Shown piece by piece: positions 1-5,487 of a DNA stretch of 5,663 nt. Each line of letters opens with the position of its first letter. Positions within the stretch are counted from its first letter, which is position 1. Origin of the DNA: Spirochaetota bacterium (GTDB lineage: Bacteria; Spirochaetota; Spirochaetia; Treponematales; Breznakiellaceae); NCBI GenBank assembly GCA_023398155.1, contig JAEWSV010000467.1, positions 1 to 5,663 of the forward strand. Direction: 5' to 3'. The notes under the pieces were generated by a model. The model saw only the letters and a program-made list of their open reading frames with translations, made no database searches and was not told where the DNA came from. The position numbers and the translations under genes are program-made.

Positions 1-1899
1 GAGCGGCATCTCGATGTCGCGCATGAGGCCCGCCGCGCCGCTCGCTTGGAGGCAGGGTTCGAGGAGAATCTTCATGCGGAGGGCTAAGTCTACGTCCTCG
101 CCGGAGTACCGAGCGGCGGTTTCCAGCGGGACGACGTCGAAGGTGGCGCCTTTCGGTACGATCGAATCGTAGGATACCGTCTCCAAGCCGAGCCAGGACG
201 CGCAGAGGGAGTCGAGGGCATAGCTCGCCCGTTCGGGATCGATGAGCCAAGCGGCGACCATGGTGTCCCAAATGCGGCACTTCCATTTCGGCAGGCCCCA
301 AGCGCGGGACACTTCGTAGTCGTACTTAGCGTTGTGGGCCACCACGGTCATCTCCGGATCGGCGAGGATCCGGCCGATCCGCTCCCGAACCGCGGCGGGA
401 TCGACGAAGGGGGCGGGCCCGTCATGGGCTGCCGGGGCGGTATCGCCGGCATTCGGGGCGATGTCGCCGGCTTCCGGGGCGCCCGAGGTCGGCGTTTCCG
501 CCGCGGCCTTGACCGAGGCGTGCGGGGCCACCGGTACGTAAAAGCCTTCGCCGACCTCCACCGCGAGCGAGAGGCCGACCGGCTTGGCGGACCAGGCGTC
601 CAGGGAATCGGTTTCGAAGTCGAGGACGAGGACGCCCTTCTTTTTAGCCTTGGCCAGGAGGGCGTCCAGGTTCGGGAGTTCAAGGATGGTGCGATAGGTT
701 CCGCTAACGCGAAGGGCGTCCGTGGCGACGGGGCGGGGCGGCCCCTGGAATTCGTCCGCGTCGTCCGCGCCTTCGAAAAGTCCCGCTTGCGGTGTTTTTT
801 TCGCGGTAGCGGGCGTCGCCGACGCGTTCCCGCCTTCAGGCGATCCGGCGGCTTCCGTGGATGATGCCGCGGCTCCGCTTTCCTTCGCGTTCGCGCCGGA
901 AGCTCTTCCGGCCTTCTCCCACTCGCGTACGGTTTCCGCCGACAGGGTCTGGGCCACGATGCGGACGCCCTCCCGAAGGAGGACGCGGGCGCACGCGGCC
1001 CGGTCGAGGTTCTCCACGGTGAGCGAGTCCAGGTCGTCCACGTCAACCGGAGCGTTCCGCTCCAGGTCGATGAGCGACCGAGAAAAGTAGGCGTCTTCCT
1101 TACCCGCGGCGAGGTTCCTGCCCACGGCGCCCTCGATGCCGGCGATGTTCTCGTAGATCGCGTCCAGCGAGCCGTACCGAGTCATGAGCTTGACCGCGGT
1201 CTTCTCGCCGACTCCTTTGACGCCGCTGACGTTGTCCGCGGTATCGCCGATGAGGGAGAGGATGTCGAGGACTTTGGCGGGCTCGACGCCCCACTCGGCC
1301 TTCACTTCGGCAGGCCCGACGAACTCGTAGTTCGCGCCGCCTTTGACGCTTCCCGCGCCGTACGCGGTGCCGGCAGGGCCGCCCTTACCAGGGCGGAGCT
1401 GATAAACCCCTCCGCCGACGAGCTGCAGCAAATCCTTGTCGGACGAAATGATGTAGCACTGCCGGCCTTCAGCGCGGCAGCGTTCAGCGAGGGTCGCGAT
1501 GAGGTCGTCGGCCTCGTAACGCTCGGCGCGGAGCATGCGCACGCCGAGGGCCTCCAAGGCTTCCTCCACGAGCGGGACCTGCGCGTGCAGATCCTCGGGC
1601 GTCTTCTGCCGCGTGGCTTTGTACTCGGCGTAGCGTTCGTGGCGGAAGGTCGGCACGCGCGAATCGAAGACCGCGGCGAGCCGGAGCGGTCTCACCGGCA
1701 CGGGAGAAGGCGTCCCGTCGGCGAGGGCCGCAGGGCCTCCTTCGTCCAGCAGGGCGACGAGGCTGCGGCAGAAACCGAAGAGGGCGGAAATGTTACGCCC
1801 CTCCGCGTTACGGAGGGGCCTCGAAAGGAAGGCGAAGTATGAACGGTAGATCAGTCCATACGAATCTATGAGATACAGGGGGGGCTTAGTTTCGTTCAT
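1..1899 (-). CDS. polA: DNA polymerase I, N-terminal 633 residues (5' nuclease and 3'-5' exonuclease domains; polymerase domain lies outside the window)
   Basis: Family A DNA polymerase for nick translation, primer removal and repair in the cytoplasm. The frame stays open from the ATG to the left edge, so the gene is cut by the window. Residues about 8-300 are the 5' nuclease: LIDSYGLIYR (D12), VFD (D79), EADDL (E129, D131, D132), SSDKD (D154, D156), then IGDTADN and the helix-hairpin-helix GVKGVGEKTA (about 217-235). An Ala/Ser/Glu-rich linker spans about 330-405. Residues about 424-613 are the proofreading domain with all three motifs intact: Exo I DFETDSLD (D427, E429), Exo II NAKYD (D527), Exo III YSGED (Y598, D602). 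The last residues, IEMPL, match the junction to the polymerase domain. Compared from memory with E. coli Pol I, this part is about 90-100 residues longer, through low-complexity insertions near 54-72, 170-190 and 464-495. The ATG overlaps the stop of the upstream gene as ATGA. A well-spaced Shine-Dalgarno is lacking, so translation is probably coupled. Confidence 0.96.
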   Translation of the reverse strand, partial: MNETKPPLYLIDSYGLIYRSYFAFLSRPLRNAEGRNISALFGFCRSLVALLDEGGPAALADGTPSPVPVRPLRLAAVFDSRVPTFRHERYAEYKATRQKTPEDLHAQVPLVEEALEALGVRMLRAERYEADDLIATLAERCRAEGRQCYIISSDKDLLQLVGGGVYQLRPGKGGPAGTAYGAGSVKGGANYEFVGPAEVKAEWGVEPAKVLDILSLIGDTADNVSGVKGVGEKTAVKLMTRYGSLDAIYENIAGIEGAVGRNLAAGKEDAYFSRSLIDLERNAPVDVDDLDSLTVENLDRAACARVLLREGVRIVAQTLSAETVREWEKAGRASGANAKESGAAASSTEAAGSPEGGNASATPATAKKTPQAGLFEGADDADEFQGPPRPVATDALRVSGTYRTILELPNLDALLAKAKKKGVLVLDFETDSLDAWSAKPVGLSLAVEVGEGFYVPVAPHASVKAAAETPTSGAPEAGDIAPNAGDTAPAAHDGPAPFVDPAAVRERIGRILADPEMTVVAHNAKYDYEVSRAWGLPKWKCRIWDTMVAAWLIDPERASYALDSLCASWLGLETVSYDSIVPKGATFDVVPLETAARYSGEDVDLALRMKILLEPCLQASGAAGLMRDIEMPL

Positions 1900-2390
1900 C
1901 CCTTGAGGTCGACGAGGGCGGCTCCGCCTGTGTCGGCGTAGACCGAGCGCCGGGAGGCGAAGGGATTGTTGCGGAGTGTCTTGATCTCGGTCCGCAGCTC
2001 TTCCATGCGCTTGGATAAGAGGTTCCTGTTGCGCTCCGATCGGGCGACCGCCTCCGCCTTGAGCTCGTCGAGCGCGGCCTTGAGTTTGGGAACCTCGCCT
2101 TCGCGATCCGGATAGGCGGCTTTGTAGAGATCCTCCAGGGGATCCACCACCTTCTGGATGGCGTAGATATCGGCGACGATTTGTTCCTCGAGCTCCACGT
2201 GGGAGATGAGGGCCTCCGCGTCGCCCCTCTGTATGACGTCCTTTTGGTTGTCCAGCAGCTGGAGGTAATCATGAAACCGTTCTCGTTGCTGGGCCAAGAG
2301 TTCACGGAAGCGCCTGAGCACGGCGACGCGTTGCGCGACTTCTTCGGCGGAGAGTTCTTGGACTGCCGCTTCGCGGCCTGCGGCTGCCAC
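1896..2390 (-). CDS. FlgN-like putative flagellar export chaperone
   Basis: A 164-residue, highly charged and probably all-helical protein between fliS and polA. Helical, coiled-coil-like stretches cover about residues 12-85 and 98-142. The tail reads YADTGGAALVDLKG, which resembles the short amphipathic C-terminus of FlgN proteins. FlgN chaperones bind the hook-filament junction proteins FlgK and FlgL for type III export, so this role fits the place next to fliS. The call rests on length, composition, tail and context; there is no diagnostic catalytic motif. The start is chosen as GTG at 2390, six bases after a GAGG that overlaps the fliS stop. A TTG at 2402 overlapping that stop is the alternative (168 residues). 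An ATG at 2474 is possible but would place 76 bases inside fliS and add an Arg-rich leader typical of a shadow frame. The last bases overlap the polA start as ATGA. It could instead be an unrelated coiled-coil flagellar protein. Confidence 0.72.
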   Translation of the reverse strand: MAAAGREAAVQELSAEEVAQRVAVLRRFRELLAQQRERFHDYLQLLDNQKDVIQRGDAEALISHVELEEQIVADIYAIQKVVDPLEDLYKAAYPDREGEVPKLKAALDELKAEAVARSERNRNLLSKRMEELRTEIKTLRNNPFASRRSVYADTGGAALVDLKG

Positions 2391-2396
2391 GCGGAG

Positions 2397-2400
2397 CCTC
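2397..2400 (-). promoter_or_regulatory. Ribosome binding site (GAGG) of the FlgN-like gene
   Basis: GAGG begins inside the fliS stop codon and sits six bases before the GTG at 2390. This spacing favours GTG 2390 over TTG 2402, which has no well-placed purine tract. A ribosome finishing fliS would cover this site, so the two genes are probably translationally coupled. Confidence 0.55.
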
Positions 2401-2845
2401 AACCGGCGATATTGACGCCGCCCTTGGGGCGGCCCGCGGCTTCCGCGGAGGTTTTGGCTACGACGTCGTGCCACGCGACGCGGAGTTCGTCCATCATGGC
2501 CCGGACGGAGCGGATGCGCTCGGCGTCGCGTGAGATGTTGGCTTGGAGCAGCTCGCGATTGAACCAGTTGTACAGCGAGAAGAGGTTGCGCGCGATGTCG
2601 CCCCCCTGATCGAAGTCCAGGGAAGCCATGAGTTCGGTCACGATCTCCTGGACCTTCACGATCGCCGCGTTCCGTTTCTCGATCCGCGAAGGATCGGGTT
2701 TTCCTCCCGCTTCTTGGGCCAGTATGTCGAGAGCCGTGTCGAGTTGCTTCACCGCCTCGTCGTAGAGCATGACGATGAGTTGTCCCTGGCTCGCGGTTCG
2801 GATCCGCGTCTCGCGGTAAGCCGACAGTGCGTTCGGATACGCCAA
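2399..2845 (-). CDS. fliS: Flagellar export chaperone FliS
   Basis: FliS binds the C-terminus of newly made flagellin in the cytoplasm, keeps it from polymerising and hands it to the flagellar type III export gate. The 148-residue product has the family length and its typical N-terminal block: ALSAYRET (residues 6-13), then TASQGQLIVMLYDEAV (17-32). A second conserved helix, about residues 81-104, reads GGDIARNLFSLYNWFNREL. The start is set as TTG at 2845: a strong GGAGGGG lies seven bases upstream, and the resulting MAYPNALSAY matches the family start. A GTG at 2905 would add 20 residues that overlap the candidate promoter and carry no family similarity. No ATG start is available near the N-terminus. 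It is the first gene of a fliS, FlgN-like, polA cluster; eight bases separate it from the next start. Confidence 0.93.
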   Translation of the reverse strand: MAYPNALSAYRETRIRTASQGQLIVMLYDEAVKQLDTALDILAQEAGGKPDPSRIEKRNAAIVKVQEIVTELMASLDFDQGGDIARNLFSLYNWFNRELLQANISRDAERIRSVRAMMDELRVAWHDVVAKTSAEAAGRPKGGVNIAG

Positions 2846-2852
2846 ATCGATT

Positions 2853-2859
2853 CCCCTCC
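2853..2859 (-). promoter_or_regulatory. Strong Shine-Dalgarno GGAGGGG that fixes the fliS TTG start
   Basis: GGAGGGG is followed by a seven-base spacer (AATCGAT) and then TTG at 2845. It is the best ribosome binding site in this gap and selects the TTG start over the upstream in-frame GTG codons. Confidence 0.8.
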
Positions 2860-2865
2860 GTTCTC

Positions 2866-2879
2866 GCTCAGTAATGAGC
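2866..2879 (-). other. Small hairpin in the fliS 5' untranslated region
   Basis: GCTCA, loop TTAC, TGAGC: a perfect five-base-pair stem with a four-base loop. If the promoter at 2888-2916 is real, the transcript would begin within a few bases of this stem. It would then be a 5'-terminal hairpin, a kind of structure known to protect messages from decay. It ends seven bases before the Shine-Dalgarno and does not cover it. A stem this short can arise by chance. Confidence 0.35.
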
Positions 2880-2887
2880 ACACCCAC

Positions 2888-2916
2888 AATATCGGCGCAG
2901 CCCACTCCATCGTAAA
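2888..2916 (-). promoter_or_regulatory. Candidate promoter of the fliS cluster
   Basis: On the minus strand, TTTACG (2916-2911) and GATATT (2893-2888) are separated by 17 bases. Each matches the sigma70 hexamers at four of six positions. Overlapping the -10 is GCCGATAT (2896-2889), which matches seven of eight bases of the flagellar sigma28 -10 element GCCGATAA. No good sigma28 -35 (TAAA) lies 15 bases upstream of it; the TAAAG at about 2924-2920 is too far away. The predicted start of transcription is near 2881, giving a leader of about 36 bases before the fliS TTG. Confidence 0.45.
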
Positions 2917-2943
2917 GCCTTTAGATCGCAAAATCCATACGCC

Positions 2944-2968
2944 GGTCCGGGTCGGCGGAGCCCGGACC
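2944..2968 (-). terminator. GC-rich hairpin after galK, possible terminator
   Basis: GGTCCGGG, a nine-base loop, then CCCGGACC: a perfect eight-base-pair stem that begins 14 bases after the galK stop. Its position between the gal operon and the fliS promoter suits a transcription terminator. The weak point is that no U-tract follows directly; only a TTTT occurs about nine bases downstream. It may be a weak terminator or a 3'-end stabilising structure. Confidence 0.45.
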
Positions 2969-2982
2969 CTCAGTTCTGACCG

Positions 2983-4326
2983 TCAAAATCGGATCTCGGC
3001 GGCGCCGACCGGCCGTATCCTGAGCGCCGTCACGGCTTTCTCCCCGAATACCGGCCGCATCCACGCGACGTAGCCGGACACCGCCTCCGAGGGGATATAG
3101 GCCTGGATGGTCCCCGCGAAACCGCCGCCGTGCACGCGGCACACGCCGGGCTTACGGCCGGAACCCAAAGAGGCGAGGTATTCGCGGGTGAGCGCGAGCG
3201 CGAGGGAGACTCCCTGTTCGACCGGAAGCTTCGGCGTGAAGACGTTTTGGAGGAGTTCCCAAGACGAGTCGCCCGATTCCCCTACGAGGCGGAGGAAGGA
3301 AGCGATCGCCTCGTCCCTGGCCGCTCCGTCGCGTTCGGCCGCCGCGGCGTTCGCCGCGGTCAGCGCGGCGAGCATGGCGTCCACGCGCTCGTTCTCCGCG
3401 AGGAAGTGGAAGGCGCGCAGCAGGGCCCGGTCCCCGACTTTCGGGCGGAGCGCGCCCGCGGCCGCGAGGAGCTCCTTCCGCGAGACGTCGCGGAGGACCG
3501 TCTTCCCGAAGGCGGCCGCGACGGCTTTCATCTCTACGGGTACGGCCGCGTAGTCGGCGGTGAGGTCGGCGTGGTTCCCGCCGGTATTGACGACGCAGAG
3601 GGCGTAGCCGGCCCCCGAGAGGTCGAAATCGACGCTCTTGACGACGGGTTCGGCCGGATCGGCGAAGTCGATTGCGACCGCTCCCCCCGTGGCGCAGGCA
3701 ACCTGGTCCATGAGGCCGCAGGGCTTGCCGAAGTAGACGTTCTCCGCCTTCTGGCCGATCTGCGCTATCTCTACTGAAGAGCGTTTCCCTTCCCCGTAGA
3801 GGCAGTCGAAGATGGTGCCGAAGAGGACCTCCATAGCCGCGGAGGAGGAGAGGCCGGACCCGGAGAGGACATCGGACGCCGCGTTCGCGGTGAAGCCGCG
3901 GACTTTCACGCCCCGGGCGACGAACTCGGCGGCGATGCCGCGGACGAGGGCCTCGGTGGTTCCCTCTTCTTCTTTTTTCGCGGAAAGGTCGGCGACGTCC
4001 ACCACCACGTCAGGATATCCCGTGGACCGGAAGCGGACGACGGTGTCGTCCCGAGGCGTGACGAAGGCGACGGCGTCCAGCTGGATGGAGGCGGCGAGCA
4101 CCTTGCCGTGGTTGTGGTCGGTGTGGTTGCCGCCGAGTTCCGTGCGGCCGGCGGCGGTGAAGACGCGGAGGTCGCCGGCCGACTCCGGAAAGGCGGAAAG
4201 GGTGGCCGCGGCGAGGTCCCGGTAGCGGCTTCGTGCGGCGGCGACCGCCTCCTCCCCGTATAGCCGGGCGAAAACCGCATCGGCCTCCTTCGATTCGATG
4301 CGTTCGATCAGCGCGTCAGCCTTCAT
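2983..4326 (-). CDS. galK: Galactokinase (GHMP kinase family)
   Basis: Phosphorylates galactose with ATP to galactose-1-phosphate, the first committed step of the Leloir pathway, in the cytoplasm. The 447-residue product is somewhat longer than E. coli GalK (382). Motifs in order: a variant galactokinase signature at 60-74 (GRTELGGNHTDHNHG), the GHMP phosphate-binding loop SGSGLSSSAA (155-164), CGLMDQ with the likely catalytic Asp D207 (203-208), and the C-terminal motif HGGGFAGT (399-406). The usual Glu of GEHTD in the sugar-binding signature is Asn here (N67); I recall related sequences with GGNHTDH also annotated as galactokinase. The ATG at 4326 overlaps the galT stop as ATGA, and GGAG lies eight bases before it inside galT. 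A longer frame opening at 4494 would only add residues antisense in character to the galT frame. Pairing with galT makes galactokinase much more likely than another GHMP sugar kinase. Confidence 0.93.
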   Translation of the reverse strand: MKADALIERIESKEADAVFARLYGEEAVAAARSRYRDLAAATLSAFPESAGDLRVFTAAGRTELGGNHTDHNHGKVLAASIQLDAVAFVTPRDDTVVRFRSTGYPDVVVDVADLSAKKEEEGTTEALVRGIAAEFVARGVKVRGFTANAASDVLSGSGLSSSAAMEVLFGTIFDCLYGEGKRSSVEIAQIGQKAENVYFGKPCGLMDQVACATGGAVAIDFADPAEPVVKSVDFDLSGAGYALCVVNTGGNHADLTADYAAVPVEMKAVAAAFGKTVLRDVSRKELLAAAGALRPKVGDRALLRAFHFLAENERVDAMLAALTAANAAAAERDGAARDEAIASFLRLVGESGDSSWELLQNVFTPKLPVEQGVSLALALTREYLASLGSGRKPGVCRVHGGGFAGTIQAYIPSEAVSGYVAWMRPVFGEKAVTALRIRPVGAAEIRF

Positions 4327-5402
4327 ACGTTGTTCTCCAGGTAGTGTATCTCGGAAAGGCCGGCAAGGCGCGCGGCGGCCGATTCGGCGGTGATGTCCCG
4401 TTGAGGCATGGCCAGGAGCTCGAAGCCGACCATGAACTTCCGTACCGTGGCGCTCCGGAGGAGGGGCGGATAGTAGTGCGCGTGGAAGTGCCAAGCGGCA
4501 TCTTGGGCTAGGCGGTCCGCGGCGGGGTCGGCGGCCTCAGGATCGCTCTTGGTCGGCTTCTGATGGAATCCCATGGAATAGGGGAAGGAGGTGAGGAAGA
4601 GATTGTCGTACCGCGTCCCCATGCGCTTGAGGGCGTCGGCGAAATCGGCCGTCTCCTTCGCGTTGAGCTGGTCGATGGAGGAAAGGTGCCGCTTTGGTAG
4701 GATCATCGTCTCGTACGGCCAAACCGCCCAAAAGGGCACGAGGGCGACGAAAGAGTCGTTCTGGAAGACGATGCGCTCGTTTTTCTTGAGTTCGAGTTCG
4801 ACGTAATCGCAGAGGAGGCAGGATCCGTCTTTCGCGCGGCGTTCGCGCTGCATGCGGTCTTCCCGGGCGGGAAGATCGGGTAGGCGTTCGGTGGCCCATA
4901 TTTGGCAGTGCGGATGCGGATTGGAGCAACCCATGACCGCGCCCCGGTTCTCGAAGATCTGGACATAGGCGATGGACGGGTCAGCCCCGAGCGTCACGTA
5001 CCGTTCGGTCCAGACGCCGATGACCGACTCTATGGCCTTCCGGTCCATGCGGGAAAGGGTAAGGTCGTGGCGGGGGGAAAAACAGAGGACTTCGCAGCGG
5101 CCGCGCTCGGTCTCGGCGCGGAGAAGCCCGTCCTCGTCCATGCGCTCGGCGGGCGTGTCGGCGAGCAGGGCGGCGAAGTCGTTCGGAAAGGCGAAGACGC
5201 CGTCGTAGCTCGGATTCTTCACGCCGCCGGCCCGTTCGTTCCCCGGACAGAGGTAGCAGCTCGGATCGTAGGAAGGCAGCCCGTCGATGGTCGGCTTTTC
5301 CACCTGTCCCTGCCAAGGTCGCTTGGTTCGGTGGGGGGAGACCAGTATCCACTCGCCCGCGAGGGGATTGTATCGCCGCTGGGGGTGATCCGCTACGTGC
5401 AT
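4323..5402 (-). CDS. galT: Galactose-1-phosphate uridylyltransferase, class I
   Basis: Exchanges UMP between UDP-glucose and galactose-1-phosphate through a covalent UMP-histidine, giving UDP-galactose and glucose-1-phosphate. The 359-residue protein aligns by eye along its whole length with E. coli GalT (348). Zinc ligands are C49 and C52 (SCYLCPGN), H112 (CFSPRHD) and H163. The nucleophile is H165 in NPHPHCQIWA; HPHCQ is the spelling I recall for the human enzyme, against HPHGQ in E. coli. The second metal site is complete: E181, H280 (SMGFH), H307 and H309 (HFHAH). The conserved C-terminal block YYPPLLRSATVRKFMVG is present. Extra features are a CxxC at 195-198 and an Ala/Asp-rich insertion of roughly 13 residues near 285-302. 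The ATG at 5402 follows AAGGAG by eight bases and gives the family start HPQRRYNPLAGEWILVSPHR. It is the first gene of a galT-galK operon. Confidence 0.97.
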   Translation of the reverse strand: MHVADHPQRRYNPLAGEWILVSPHRTKRPWQGQVEKPTIDGLPSYDPSCYLCPGNERAGGVKNPSYDGVFAFPNDFAALLADTPAERMDEDGLLRAETERGRCEVLCFSPRHDLTLSRMDRKAIESVIGVWTERYVTLGADPSIAYVQIFENRGAVMGCSNPHPHCQIWATERLPDLPAREDRMQRERRAKDGSCLLCDYVELELKKNERIVFQNDSFVALVPFWAVWPYETMILPKRHLSSIDQLNAKETADFADALKRMGTRYDNLFLTSFPYSMGFHQKPTKSDPEAADPAADRLAQDAAWHFHAHYYPPLLRSATVRKFMVGFELLAMPQRDITAESAAARLAGLSEIHYLENNV

Positions 5403-5452
5403 CGCTCGAACTCCTTGGCAAGGATCCTTCCCGGCGCGTCGGCCGGTTTCAT
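5393..5452 (-). other. Possible galT leader: 19-codon upstream ORF plus hairpin over the galT ribosome binding site
   Basis: An ATG at 5452 opens a 19-codon frame (MKPADAPGRI, then LAKEFERCT) that stops with TAG at 5395-5393, seven bases past the galT ATG and in another frame. It has no Shine-Dalgarno, but the ATG lies exactly six bases after the candidate -10, so the message could begin at this ATG. Within it, TCCTT (5424-5420), loop GCC, AAGGA (5416-5412) form a five-base-pair hairpin that covers the galT AAGGAG. A ribosome reading the upstream frame would open this hairpin. The role is inference; a 19-codon frame can easily occur by chance. Confidence 0.25.
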
Positions 5453-5458
5453 CGGTCG

Positions 5459-5487
5459 ATAGTACCCGGACCGGGCGATTCGGTAAA
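5459..5487 (-). promoter_or_regulatory. Candidate galT-galK promoter
   Basis: TTTACC (5487-5482) and TACTAT (5464-5459) are separated by 17 bases; each matches the sigma70 hexamers at four of six positions. The spacer contains an 11-bp palindrome. Transcription would begin near 5452, about 50 bases before the galT ATG. This is the best hexamer pair I could find in the gap, but the boxes are weak. Confidence 0.45.
5465..5475. promoter_or_regulatory. Palindrome CCCGGACCGGG, possible operator
   Basis: A perfect CCGGG/CCCGG inverted repeat with a single central base. It sits between the -35 and -10 boxes of the candidate galT promoter, where a bound repressor would block polymerase. The outer flanks do not extend the symmetry. 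Short GC palindromes are frequent in GC-rich DNA, so this is only a candidate. Confidence 0.3.

Noticed and set aside
334..864. Plus-strand open frames antisense to polA
   Set aside because: Gly/Arg-rich products without motifs; they are expected opposite GC-rich codons and lie across the conserved exonuclease domain.
348..1046. Long open frame on the minus strand inside polA (232 codons)
   Set aside because: Arg/Pro/Ser-rich composition typical of the shifted frame of a GC-rich gene; it overlaps intact PolA domains and matches nothing recognisable.
1917..1928. GGCGG/CCGCC mini-palindrome just before the polA start
   Set aside because: Only a two-base loop at full pairing, or a four-base-pair stem; it lies in codons for GGAA of the FlgN-like tail and is explained by coding GC content.
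2391..2474. ATG at 2474 as start of the FlgN-like gene
   Set aside because: It would overlap fliS by 76 bases and add an Arg-rich segment unlike the rest of the acidic helical protein; GTG 2390 has a well-spaced GAGG.
2846..2905. GTG at 2905 as start of fliS
   Set aside because: It lies inside the candidate promoter, has no ribosome binding site and adds residues unlike the FliS N-terminus.
3130..3777. 215-codon plus-strand frame antisense to galK
   Set aside because: Despite its length it has shadow-like Gly/Arg/Glu composition, no motif, and galK on the other strand carries every family motif.
4902..5462. 186-codon plus-strand frame antisense to galT
   Set aside because: Lies opposite the conserved GalT active-site region and the galT promoter; composition is shadow-like.
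2961..5472. Octamer GGTCCGGG occurring both in the galK hairpin and before galT, as a shared regulatory repeat
   Set aside because: A similar GGACCCGG string also occurs inside galK coding sequence near 3857; with this base composition the match is likely chance.
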